64,000 bases of DNA from Desulfoprunum benzoelyticum. Its GTDB lineage: Bacteria; Desulfobacterota; Desulfobulbia; Desulfobulbales; Desulfocapsaceae. The position numbers were made by a program, and so were the translations under genes. Where the stretch lies: the NCBI RefSeq assembly GCF_014201505.1, contig NZ_JACHEO010000003.1, positions 124,001 through 188,000 on the forward strand, read 5' to 3'. Under the pieces are notes generated by a model that was not told the origin of the DNA, made no database searches, and saw only the letters and a list, made by a program, of their open reading frames with translations. Positions 9,479-18,690 of this stretch are shown piece by piece (within the stretch, counting starts at the first letter, position 1; each line of letters starts with the position of its first letter).

Positions 9479-10384
9479 ATGGAACAATTCTTCCAGCAAT
9501 TGACCAATGGTCTGGCCGTGGGCGGCATCTACGCCCTGATCGCCCTGGGCTACACCATGGTCTATGGCGTGCTGAAGCTGATCAACTTTGCCCACGGCGA
9601 CCTGTTCACCATTGGCGCCTACCTGGGCTTGACCCTGCTCACCTCGCTCGCCCTCACCGATCACGTCGGCGGTTTTCTAGGCATCGGCGTGTTGGCGCTG
9701 ATGGTCATGGGCCTGGTCGGCATCATCGGCATCCTGCTGGAACGCATCGCCTACCGACCGCTGCGCGAATCGCCGCGGCTGTCCGCCGTGGTCTCGGCCC
9801 TGGGCGCCTCGATTTTTTTCCAGAACGCGATCATGCTCGTCTATGGGGCCAAGTTCTACGTCTATCCCCAGGACCTGCTGCCCAAGAGTCCGGTTTTCAT
9901 CTTCGGCATGCCGGTCCCGCTCATGCGCATCCTCATCCTGGTCGCCTCGGTGGTCATGATGATCAGCCTCTACCTGTTCGTGCAGAAGACACGCATCGGC
10001 ACCGCCATCCGCGCCGCGGCCATTGACCAGGGCGCGGCCCGGCTGATGGGCATCGATGTCAACCGGGTGATCATGATCGTCTTCTGCATCGGCCCGGCCC
10101 TGGGCGGGGTCGCCGGCATGATGGTCGGCATCTACTACGGCCAGATCAATTTCACGATGGGCTGGAACTACGGCCTCAAGGCCTTCACCGCCGCCATCCT
10201 CGGCGGTATCGGCAACATCCCCGGCGCCATGGTCGGCGGTCTGCTCCTGGGCGTGATCGAAGCCCTGGGCGCGGCTTACATCTCCATGGCCTGGAAGGAC
10301 GCCATCGCCTTCGTCGTCCTCATCCTCATCCTCATCGTCCGGCCCACCGGACTGCTCGGCGAGCGGGTGGCGGAGAAGATATGA
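9479..10384 (+). CDS. livH: ABC transporter permease LivH
   Basis: 301 residues and about eight membrane segments. It opens like other LivH proteins (G-G-I-Y-A-L-I-A-L-G-Y-T-M-V-Y-G) and has the cytoplasmic coupling loop with G-T-A-I-R-A-A-A-I-D and G-I-D-V-N. The C-terminal G-G-I-G-N-I-P-G-A-M-V-G-G motif is family-specific. It forms the transmembrane channel with LivM. Its stop codon overlaps the start of livM (ATGA), indicating translational coupling. Confidence 0.93.
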   Translation: MEQFFQQLTNGLAVGGIYALIALGYTMVYGVLKLINFAHGDLFTIGAYLGLTLLTSLALTDHVGGFLGIGVLALMVMGLVGIIGILLERIAYRPLRESPRLSAVVSALGASIFFQNAIMLVYGAKFYVYPQDLLPKSPVFIFGMPVPLMRILILVASVVMMISLYLFVQKTRIGTAIRAAAIDQGAARLMGIDVNRVIMIVFCIGPALGGVAGMMVGIYYGQINFTMGWNYGLKAFTAAILGGIGNIPGAMVGGLLLGVIEALGAAYISMAWKDAIAFVVLILILIVRPTGLLGERVAEKI

Positions 10385-11331
10385 AGGTTCCCGGTCGCAT
10401 TGTCGCCGGCGCCCTGTTCGCCATCCTGCTGGGCGCGCCGCTGGTGCTCGACCGCTACTGGGTGGACGTGCTCAACAGCATCGGCCTGTACGCCATCCTC
10501 GGCCTGAGTCTGAACATCATCCTCGGCTACGCCGGCATGTTCCACATGGGGCACGCCGCCTTCTACGCCATCGGCGCCTACGCCACCGCCATCCTCAACA
10601 CCAGCTACGGCGTGCCGGTACTCTGGACCCTGCCGGTCAGCGGTCTGGCCGCCGCCCTGTTCGCCCTGGTGGTGGCCCGGCCGATCATCCACCTGCGCGG
10701 CGACTACCTGCTCATCGTCACCATCGGCATGGTGGAGATCGTCCGCATCGCCCTGATCAACGACGTGTTCGGCATCACCGGCGGGGCCAACGGCATCTTC
10801 GGCATCGACCGGCCGCAGTTGTTCGGCTTCAAGATCCGCCAGCCGCAGCATTTCTTCTACCTCATCTGGCTGTTCGCCGGTCTGACCATCCTGCTCTTCT
10901 CCCTGCTCGAGAATTCCCGCTTCGGTCGGGCGCTCAACTACCTGCGCGAGGACGAGGTGGCCGCCGAGGGCAGCGGCATCAACACCGCCGCCTACAAACT
11001 CGCCGCCTTTGTGCTCGGCGCAGGCTGGGCCGGCATGGCCGGCACGGTCTTTGCGGCCAAGATGACCATCATCTCGCCGGAGTCGTTCAGCTTCTGGGAG
11101 TCGGTGGTGCTGTTCATGATCGTCATCCTGGGCGGCGCCGGCAATATCGTCGGGGTGATCCTCGGCGCCTTCCTCGTGGTCGGCCTGCCCGAGGTCTTCC
11201 GCGATTTCGCCAGCGCCCGCATGCTCTTCTACGGCCTGGCGATGATGTTCATGATGATTTACCGCACCCAGGGCATCCTGCCGCCGCGGCCGCGCACCTA
11301 CCGCCTCGATGGCGTCGGGGAGGGGTCATGA
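10381..11331 (+). CDS. livM: ABC transporter permease LivM
   Basis: 316 residues with about eight to ten membrane helices. Typical LivM features are the early L-S-L-N-I-I-L-G-Y-A-G segment, H-M-G-H-A-A-F-Y-A-I-G-A-Y, and the late G-G-A-G-N-I-V-G-V-I-L-G-A motif. It pairs with LivH in the inner membrane. Four-base overlaps at both ends (ATGA with livH and with livG) mark it as an internal operon gene. Confidence 0.93.
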   Translation: MKVPGRIVAGALFAILLGAPLVLDRYWVDVLNSIGLYAILGLSLNIILGYAGMFHMGHAAFYAIGAYATAILNTSYGVPVLWTLPVSGLAAALFALVVARPIIHLRGDYLLIVTIGMVEIVRIALINDVFGITGGANGIFGIDRPQLFGFKIRQPQHFFYLIWLFAGLTILLFSLLENSRFGRALNYLREDEVAAEGSGINTAAYKLAAFVLGAGWAGMAGTVFAAKMTIISPESFSFWESVVLFMIVILGGAGNIVGVILGAFLVVGLPEVFRDFASARMLFYGLAMMFMMIYRTQGILPPRPRTYRLDGVGEGS

Positions 11332-12103
11332 GTCTGCTCGCCCTCGATGCCGTCAGCAAGCGCTTTGGCGGTCTGACCGCAGTCGACCGGGTCTCGTTCA
11401 CGGTCGAGGCGGGGCAGGTGATTGGCCTGATTGGTCCCAACGGTGCCGGCAAGACCACGGTCTTCAACCTGATCACCGGCAACTACCGCCCGGACGAGGG
11501 CACGATCCGCTTCCAGGACCAGACCATCAACAACCTGCCCACTCATCGCATCGTCAGTATGGGCATAGCCCGCACCTTCCAGACCATCCGCCTGTTTCAG
11601 AACATGTCGGTACTGGAAAACGTGCTCGCGGGTTGTCATTGCCGCATGCGCACCGGCGTTTTGGGCTCGCTCTTCCATACTCCCGCTCAGCGGCGGGAGG
11701 AACGGGCGGCGCTGAAGCAATCACTGGCCGAACTCGCCTTTGTCGGTCTGTGGGACAGCGCCGCCCAACTGGCCAAGAATCTCTCCTACGGCAACCAACG
11801 GCTGTTGGAAATCGCCCGAGCCCTGGCGTCGCGTCCGCAATTGCTTATCCTCGACGAGCCGGCCGGCGGTATGAACGAACAGGAAACCCAGGCGCTCATC
11901 GGCTTGATTGGCCGGATGCGGCAGCAGGGTCTGACCATCCTGCTCATCGAGCACGATATGAAGCTGGTGATGAAGGCCTGCGATCGGCTGGTGGTGATTG
12001 AGTACGGCAGCAAGATCGCCGAGGGTACACCCGGAGAGATCCAGCAGGATCCCAGGGTGATCGAGGCCTACCTGGGCGCGGAGAGCGATGAGGACGAAGA
12101 CTG

Positions 12104-12104
<1 letters not shown>
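11328..12104 (+). CDS. livG: ABC transporter ATP-binding protein LivG
   Basis: 258 residues. Walker A is G-P-N-G-A-G-K-T-T (about residues 35-43), the signature region reads L-S-Y-G-N-Q-R-L-L-E (the LivG-type degenerate signature), and Walker B is L-L-I-L-D-E-P. It hydrolyses ATP with LivF to drive transport. The start overlaps livM by four bases; its TGA overlaps the ATG of livF by one base. Confidence 0.94.
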
Positions 12105-12814
<710 letters not shown>

Positions 12815-12913
12815 TCACCTCGTTCAGCTTCTCCCAACCAGCGCATTTCACTCCATCCCAGCGGCCAATCGCGCTGCTGGAACCGGATTCGTTCGTGGTC
12901 AAGATTTCCCGTC

Positions 12914-13091
12914 TCATCCCAGCGGGGTGGTCGGTTGAAGACCAACGGCGCCGGCCACGATCAGAGCCACGCAGGTCAGTCGGGCAACGGTGGCCGGTTC
13001 GTCGAACAGAACGATGCCGAGCAGCACCGTCCGGGCCGCGCCCACACCGGTCCAGACAGTGTAGCCCGTGCCCACCGGCAGGGGGCGACAA
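12914..13091 (-). pseudogene. Remnant of SMR-family (SugE/EmrE-like) efflux protein
   Basis: Reading the minus strand from about 13091 to a TGA at 12914-12916 gives L-P-V-G-T-G-Y-T-V-W-T-G-V-G-A, then L-L-G-I-V-L-F-D-E-P-A-T-V-A-R and A-L-I-V-A-G-A-V-G-L. This is the C-terminal half (last ~55 residues) of a small multidrug resistance protein. The first one to two membrane helices, including the essential Glu, are missing, and no start codon or ribosome site remains. The break point lies just downstream of the binding-protein gene at 13116, suggesting a deletion at the end of the leftward operon. Confidence 0.7.
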
Positions 13092-13115
13092 CCTTGTTCA
13101 GGCTCCTTTCCGTAT

Positions 13116-14279
13116 CTATTCCGCCATGGTGAAGACGCCGTTCTTTACCTGCACCATGACCATCGAATCGACACCGAGGCCGTTGTGGTCTTCGGGGGTG
13201 ATGGTATAGATGCCGGAGATGCCGACATACCCTGTGGTGTCCTCGATCGCCTGGCGCAGCGCCTCCTGGTCTGTGCCTGCCTTCCTGATGGCGTCGGCGA
13301 CGATCATGATCGCATCCCAGGCATAGCCGGAATGGGTGTTGATCGGAAACTGTTTGTCGTAGCCTTTGTCACGATACATCGTGATGAATTCCCGGATGAC
13401 CGGCTTCTGCGGGTCGGAATCAGGCAGCTGATCGGCGACCATCAGTTTCGTCGACGGCATGCGGTTGCCTTCGCTGGCGGTGCCGGCAAGCTCGATGTAT
13501 TTCGGATCGGGGAGGCCATGACACTGGAACAGCGGCAGATCGATACCGAGCTGCACCGTATTTTTGGCGATGATCGATCCTGCCGGTCCGATCGTCCAGG
13601 CGACGAGTGCCTGCGGCTTGCCGCGCTTCACATTGGTCAGTTGCGCGGTCATGTCGGTGTCGCGGGTGCCGAAGGATTCACGGGCGATGATCTCGATGCC
13701 GTACTTCGGCGCCAGTTCAGCCATCCAGTGGACGCCGTCCTTGCCGAAACCGTCCGCCGCCGACAGCAGGGCGATCTTCGTCAGCCCCTTTTCCTTCAGA
13801 TAGACGAACAACCTCTCGACGGCGGTGCTCGATCGCTGCGGCGACTTGAAGACCCACGCATACGGGCCGTACTTGCCGCCCATGATCACGGGGTCGCCGC
13901 CGACGGTCATGAAGATCGGGGTCTTGCCCGCGTCGACGACTTTCTTGACGGCCATCCCGGTGTCGGTCATCGTCGGGCCGATGATGGCGACGACACGGTC
14001 CTTGTGGATGAATTTCTTGACGATGGAAACGGTCTTGGCCGGATCGGCGTTGGTATCGGCAATGATCAGCTCGATCTTCCTGCCGTTGATCCCGCCTTCG
14101 GCATTGATTTTCTCCACGACCATCTCGGCCACCAGTCTGGTCGGGGTGCCGATAAAGGCCGCCCGTCCGGACAGGTCGAACATCGCCCCGAGCTTGATGG
14201 TATCCTCGGCAAGAGCGGGCGTGGTTATCAGGGTCAGCAGCATCAGACTTGTCAACAAAGCTCGCATCATAGTCATCAC
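13116..14279 (-). CDS. Periplasmic amino-acid binding protein of the aromatic (TrpR-linked) ABC transporter
   Basis: 387 residues. A signal peptide (L-L-T-S-L-M-L-L-T-L-I-T-T-P-A-L-A) precedes a mature start E-D-T-I-K-L-G-A-M-F-D-L-S-G-R, typical of LivK-type type-1 periplasmic-binding proteins. It is the last gene of the leftward operon that also holds livH, iorAB, livM, livG and the livF-CoA ligase fusion. That context suggests an aromatic amino acid as ligand (inference). A gap of 74 bases separates it from the fusion gene, wider than the other junctions. Confidence 0.88.
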   Translation of the reverse strand: MMTMMRALLTSLMLLTLITTPALAEDTIKLGAMFDLSGRAAFIGTPTRLVAEMVVEKINAEGGINGRKIELIIADTNADPAKTVSIVKKFIHKDRVVAIIGPTMTDTGMAVKKVVDAGKTPIFMTVGGDPVIMGGKYGPYAWVFKSPQRSSTAVERLFVYLKEKGLTKIALLSAADGFGKDGVHWMAELAPKYGIEIIARESFGTRDTDMTAQLTNVKRGKPQALVAWTIGPAGSIIAKNTVQLGIDLPLFQCHGLPDPKYIELAGTASEGNRMPSTKLMVADQLPDSDPQKPVIREFITMYRDKGYDKQFPINTHSGYAWDAIMIVADAIRKAGTDQEALRQAIEDTTGYVGISGIYTITPEDHNGLGVDSMVMVQVKNGVFTMAE

Positions 14280-14353
14280 TCCTCGGTTGTGGGGCCACTC
14301 AGGATGTCGGCCGGAATCGCCCCGGGTTGCGATCGATACACCTCATCCTCATC

Positions 14354-16438
14354 TCAGACGATTTCGTCCTGGATTCTGTTGTCGAACACCCGCTGGCTCT
14401 TGCGTTCGGAGCGGGGAAGTCCGGCGTACTCCACCAGTTCGACGTCAACCGACACCAGTTGCTGCCGCTTCATCTGATAGGCCACCTCACGGCTCAGTTC
14501 GGGACCGCGTCCTGCTTCGACTCCCTCCGCCCGCTCGACCACCAGCCGCATATGATCGCGCCCGGCCTCATCCCGGGTGAGATGGATCTGGAACTCGGAG
14601 CCGAGGCCGGGGGTGGCCGAGAGAATCGTATCGATACTGCTCGGGTAGATATTGACGCCGCGGAACTTGATGGTGTCGTCGGAGCGCCCTCGGATCCGCG
14701 AATGGCGGGGCATGAGATTGCCGCAGGTGCAGGGTCCGGGGATGATCCGGGTGATATCCCTCGTCCGGTAGCGGAGCAGCGGCGACCCTTCCTTGCACAG
14801 AGTGGTAACGACCATCTCCCCCCATTCGCCGTCGGGCAGTGGCTCCAGGGTCTCCGGATCGACGATCTCGAGCAGGAAGTAATCGCTCCAGTAATGGATG
14901 CAGTCGTGGTCGGTGCACTCGATGCCGGAGCCCGGCCCGTAGAGTTCGGTCAGGCCGGTGATGTCGAACAGCTCGGCGCCGCCGAACAGCTCCGAGATCT
15001 TGCGGCGCATCGACCGGCTGGAGCGTTCCGACCCGTAGATGATCTTCCTGACCGCGATCTTGTCGGCAATGCCCCGGCGGTGGATCTCCTCGGCCATCAG
15101 CAGCGCCATCGAGGCGGTGGAACAGAAGACGGTGGACTGGAAATCGAGCAGAAACTGGATCTGCATATCGATATTGCCGGGGCCGACCGGCACCGCCAGG
15201 GCGCCGATCTTCTCGCATCCCGCCTGAAAACCGACACCGGCAGTCCAGACCCCGTAGCCCACGGCGATCTGTACCCGGTCGAGGGGAGTTACCCCGGCCA
15301 TCTGGTAGCAACGGGCGAAAAAAAACTCCCAGTCGTCGAGGTCTTTCTGGGTGTAGCACAGCACCTTGCGTTTGCCGGTCGTGCCGGAACTGGCGTGGAT
15401 GCGGACCAGCTGTTCGAACGGCACGGCCCGCAGGGGAAAGGGGTAGCCATCGCGGAGGTCGACACCGGTCGTGAAGGGCAGTCTGCGGAGGTCGCCAAGT
15501 TCGCGGATATCGGCGGGGGCGACCCCCGCCTCTTCGAGCTTGCGGCGATAGTGGGCGGAGCCTTCGTAGGCATGGCGAACCGTCCACTGGAGGCCGCGCA
15601 GCTGGTGGGCCTGCAGTTCGTCGTCATTTGCGAACGTCGGCATGAAATCAAGTTTGTGCATGTCAGGTTTCTCCAAACGGATATTGGTCAAACCGGCGGC
15701 GCCGAGACGGCTGGCCGCCGGGTTTTCGGTCGATGCCCCGAGAAAGGCGGTGCGGAGGGCGGCGTCGTTGAGCAGATCGCGGCTGGCGCCGTGCTCGACG
15801 ATACGGCCGTTGGCCAGCAGATACGCATGGTCCGATGCCGACAGGGCCCGGGCCGCGTTCTGTTCCACCAGCAGGATGGTGGTACCGGCCCGGGCCAGCT
15901 GGTGGATGATGGCGAAGATCTCGTCGGTCACCAGCGGTGCCAGGCCCAGGCTCGGTTCATCGAGCAGCAGCAGTTTCGGGCCGGCCATCAGCGCCCGGCC
16001 CATCGCCAGCATCTGCTGTTCGCCGCCGGAAAGGGTCCCGGCAAGCTGGGACCGTCGTTCCCGCAGCTTCGGCAGACGGGAGAAGATTTCCTCCAGCCGC
16101 CGCGATTTCTCGGCGGCCTTGAGGGCGAGCGGGACAGCGCCCAGCTCGAGGTTTTCCAGCACCGACAGGGTACCGAACACCTCCCGGCCCTCCGGGGAGA
16201 GGGCCAGGCCCCGGCGGACCATCCGGGCCGGGGGAAGATGGGTGACCTCATCGCCATGCAGGACGATGCTGCCGCCGCTGGGCCGCACCAGCCCCATCAC
16301 GCAGCGGAGCAGGGTGCTTTTGCCGGCGCCGTTGGCCCCGACCAGGGCCACGGTTTCCCCCCGTCCGACCTCGAGGTCGACGCCGAACAGGGCCTGGGCC
16401 GCCCCGTAATGGGCGGTCAACCGGCGGATGGACAGCAT
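14354..16438 (-). CDS. Fusion of LivF-type ABC ATPase with phenylacetate-CoA ligase-like enzyme
   Basis: One uninterrupted 694-residue frame. Residues 1-235 are a full LivF: Walker A G-A-N-G-A-G-K-S-T (34-42), S-P-E-G-R-E-V-F, signature L-S-G-G-E (136-140) and Walker B ending D-E-P-S; it ends A-F-L-G-A-S where normal LivF stops. A ~24-residue linker follows. Residues 260-694 are an adenylate-forming ligase of the PaaK type, with the ATP-binding loop S-S-G-T-T-G-K-R-K at 350-358 and D-I-T-G-L-T-E-L-Y-G later. PaaK makes aryl-acetyl-CoA from arylacetate, ATP and CoA. Met260 (ATG at 15659-15661) has GGAG upstream, so the ligase may also be translated alone, but LivF cannot be released without cleavage. 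Its start overlaps livG by one base. Confidence 0.88.
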   Translation of the reverse strand: MLSIRRLTAHYGAAQALFGVDLEVGRGETVALVGANGAGKSTLLRCVMGLVRPSGGSIVLHGDEVTHLPPARMVRRGLALSPEGREVFGTLSVLENLELGAVPLALKAAEKSRRLEEIFSRLPKLRERRSQLAGTLSGGEQQMLAMGRALMAGPKLLLLDEPSLGLAPLVTDEIFAIIHQLARAGTTILLVEQNAARALSASDHAYLLANGRIVEHGASRDLLNDAALRTAFLGASTENPAASRLGAAGLTNIRLEKPDMHKLDFMPTFANDDELQAHQLRGLQWTVRHAYEGSAHYRRKLEEAGVAPADIRELGDLRRLPFTTGVDLRDGYPFPLRAVPFEQLVRIHASSGTTGKRKVLCYTQKDLDDWEFFFARCYQMAGVTPLDRVQIAVGYGVWTAGVGFQAGCEKIGALAVPVGPGNIDMQIQFLLDFQSTVFCSTASMALLMAEEIHRRGIADKIAVRKIIYGSERSSRSMRRKISELFGGAELFDITGLTELYGPGSGIECTDHDCIHYWSDYFLLEIVDPETLEPLPDGEWGEMVVTTLCKEGSPLLRYRTRDITRIIPGPCTCGNLMPRHSRIRGRSDDTIKFRGVNIYPSSIDTILSATPGLGSEFQIHLTRDEAGRDHMRLVVERAEGVEAGRGPELSREVAYQMKRQQLVSVDVELVEYAGLPRSERKSQRVFDNRIQDEIV

Positions 16439-17202
16439 CAGGCGCAGGCCTCCGTCTGGCCGAGGTAGGCTTCAAGCACCACCGGGTTGCGGCGGACCTC
16501 GGCGGGGGTTCCGACGGCAATGCAGCGGCCGCTGTCGAGAACGACCACCTGGTCGGCGATCTCCATCACCAGCGTCATATCGTGTTCGATCAGCAGGATG
16601 GTATGGCCGCCGGCCCGCAGCCGTTTCAGCTGCTCGCCGACGCCGGCGGTCTCGTCGGCATTCAGCCCGGCCACCGGCTCGTCGAGCAGCAGCAGATCGG
16701 GCCGGCTGACCGTCGCCCGGGCCAGTTCGACCCGCTTCCTGTCGCCGTAGGGCAGGATCGCCGCCGGCCAGGTCGCCTTGTCACCGAGCTGGTAGCAATC
16801 GAGGGCCGCCATCGCCCGCAGGCGCAGCAACCGCTCACGGTGGCGGAGAGAGGGCAGGCGCAGCATGGCCATGATCATCGACTGCCCTCCTTGGCCGGTC
16901 AGCCCGCACAGGACGTTATCGAGCACGCTGAGGCGGGGGAAAACCCTCAGATTCTGAAAGGTGCGGGCAATTCCCAGGCGGCTGATACGGTGAGCGGGCA
17001 GCCCGGTGATGTCCCGCCCCTGGAAGACGACGGCGCCGCCGGTCGGCTGGTCGGCCCCGGTTATGCAGTTGATCAGGGTGCTCTTGCCGGCGCCGTTGGG
17101 TCCGATCAATGCCGTCACCCTACCACGCGGGACCGTGAACGAGACCCCGTCCAGGGCAGGCAGGCCGCCGAAATGGCGGCTGATTCCGTCAAGCCGCAGC
17201 AT
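16438..17202 (-). CDS. livG: ABC transporter ATP-binding protein LivG (aromatic operon)
   Basis: 254 residues from the ATG at 17202, chosen because a GAGGACGAAGA ribosome site precedes it; the frame opens seven codons earlier. Walker A G-P-N-G-A-G-K-S-T, the LivG-type signature region (L-P-Y-G-D-R-K-R-V-E-L-A) and Walker B L-L-L-L-D-E-P-V-A-G-L are present. It overlaps the end of livM and, by one base, the start of the livF fusion. Confidence 0.92.
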   Translation of the reverse strand: MLRLDGISRHFGGLPALDGVSFTVPRGRVTALIGPNGAGKSTLINCITGADQPTGGAVVFQGRDITGLPAHRISRLGIARTFQNLRVFPRLSVLDNVLCGLTGQGGQSMIMAMLRLPSLRHRERLLRLRAMAALDCYQLGDKATWPAAILPYGDRKRVELARATVSRPDLLLLDEPVAGLNADETAGVGEQLKRLRAGGHTILLIEHDMTLVMEIADQVVVLDSGRCIAVGTPAEVRRNPVVLEAYLGQTEACA

Positions 17203-18193
17203 TCTTCGTCCTCTGCAGCGCAATCCTGATCCTGATCATATCAACCAGACCGCTGACCAGCCCCTGGGGCAGGAACATCAACACCAGTACCAGGATGGTC
17301 CCGTGGACGAAATCCTTGTACGTTTCGAACAGGTCGACCCATTCCGGCAGCACGGTGATCAGCCCGGCCCCGAACAGCGAGCCCCAGATCGACCCCATGC
17401 CGCCGATGACGACCATGGTCACCAGGTCGGTCGAGGTGAAAATGCCGAACGAATCCGGACTGAGGTAGCCGAAACTGTGGGCGAACAGGCTGCCGGCCAG
17501 CGAGGCCAGGACCGCCGACAGCACGAACACCTTGATCTTGGCCTGGCGGGTATCGACTCCGAGGGCGGCGGCGGCGGTCTCGTCACCGGCCAGCGCCGCC
17601 AGGCCCCGCCCCACCCCGCTGCGGACGAGATTGAGGCTGAGGAGCAGGCACAGCAGGGTGACGGTCCAGAGCAGGTAATGGAGCCGGATCTCACTGTCGA
17701 AGGCCCATTGGCCGACGGCCAGCGACGGGATGCCGGAGAAGCCGCTCGGGCCGCCGGTCACCTCGTCCCACTCCAGCAGCACCGTGTGGATGACGAAATT
17801 GAAACCGAGGGTGGCCATGGCCAGATAGTGGCCGGTCAGCCGCAGGACCGGGATGCCGACCGCCAGGGCGATCAGGCCGACCAGGAGCGCGACGAGCGCG
17901 ATCGCCGGCCACGGCGGCAGCCCGGCGGTGACCGTGGCGATCGCCGAGCCGTAGGCGCCCAGGGCGAAAAAGCCGGCATGGCCGAGCGATATCTGGCCGG
18001 TATAGCCGATGAACAGATTGAGGCCGAGAACGACGATGGCGTTGATCGCAATGAGGTTGGTGAGCCCGAGCGTGTACGGGTTGTCCTGGAGACAGGGGTA
18101 GACGAGCAGCGCTGCCGCCAGCAGCCCGACCAGCAGGCCGGTCCGGTGCAGGGCGAGGAAATAGAGCAGCTGCTGGCGACGGCCGACGCTCAC
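17189..18193 (-). CDS. livM: ABC transporter permease LivM (aromatic operon)
   Basis: 334 residues, about nine membrane segments. LivM landmarks: L-G-L-N-L-F-I-G-Y-T-G-Q-I-S-L-G-H-A-G-F-F-A-L-G-A-Y and the late G-G-M-G-S-I-W-G motif. Its start overlaps the end of iorB by four bases, so transporter and oxidoreductase genes are interleaved and translationally coupled within one transcript. Confidence 0.92.
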   Translation of the reverse strand: MSVGRRQQLLYFLALHRTGLLVGLLAAALLVYPCLQDNPYTLGLTNLIAINAIVVLGLNLFIGYTGQISLGHAGFFALGAYGSAIATVTAGLPPWPAIALVALLVGLIALAVGIPVLRLTGHYLAMATLGFNFVIHTVLLEWDEVTGGPSGFSGIPSLAVGQWAFDSEIRLHYLLWTVTLLCLLLSLNLVRSGVGRGLAALAGDETAAAALGVDTRQAKIKVFVLSAVLASLAGSLFAHSFGYLSPDSFGIFTSTDLVTMVVIGGMGSIWGSLFGAGLITVLPEWVDLFETYKDFVHGTILVLVLMFLPQGLVSGLVDMIRIRIALQRTKNAAA

Positions 18194-18690
18194 CCGTGCA
18201 GTCCCTCGGCAAAGGCCTGCAGATTCTGGTCGACGAACCGCTCCGGCGCCAGCCGGGTGATCGCGGCAATGCAGGCCTGTTCATCGCAGAACAGGGCGTT
18301 GTGGCGTACCGCACACCCCAGCAGCACCAGATTGGCCAGGACCGCGTTGCCGAGCTTGCGGGCGATGGCCGAGGCGTCAAGCCGGATGCCTTCGCCGGCC
18401 GCCGCGGCGTTGAGCACCAGGACGCCGTCGCTTTTCATCAACGGCCGGTGAACGCTCAGGTTGTTCTCCCAGAGCAGCAGGCCGACATCGGCCTGGCCGG
18501 TGCGAATCAGCGGCGAGGCGAAACTGCCGACCTTGATGGTGGAGATGACCGTTCCCCCCCGCTGGGCCATGCCGTGGGTTTCCGAGGTCAGCACCGGAAT
18601 GCCCTGGTCGACGGCCGCCTGGGCGATCACCCGGGTGACGAACAGGGCCCCCTGACCGCCGATGCCGCTGACTATGATCTGCTGTTTCAT
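18190..18690 (-). CDS. iorB: Indolepyruvate:ferredoxin oxidoreductase, beta subunit
   Basis: 166 residues with the pyruvate-ferredoxin oxidoreductase gamma/beta-like domain: I-S-G-I-G-G-Q-G-A-L-F-V-T-R at the N terminus and S-E-T-H-G-M-A-Q-R-G-G near residue 40. Known IorB proteins are about 200 residues, so this one is somewhat short at the C terminus. With IorA it oxidises arylpyruvates to aryl-acetyl-CoA, CO2 and reduced ferredoxin in the cytoplasm. It overlaps iorA by four bases and livM by four bases. Confidence 0.9.
   Translation of the reverse strand: MKQQIIVSGIGGQGALFVTRVIAQAAVDQGIPVLTSETHGMAQRGGTVISTIKVGSFASPLIRTGQADVGLLLWENNLSVHRPLMKSDGVLVLNAAAAGEGIRLDASAIARKLGNAVLANLVLLGCAVRHNALFCDEQACIAAITRLAPERFVDQNLQAFAEGLHG

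Noticed and set aside
14327-16468. 713-codon plus-strand ORF opposite the livF-ligase fusion
   Set aside because: It is the antisense shadow of a GC-rich gene; its translation is low-complexity and shows no family motifs, while the minus strand has complete ATPase and ligase motifs.
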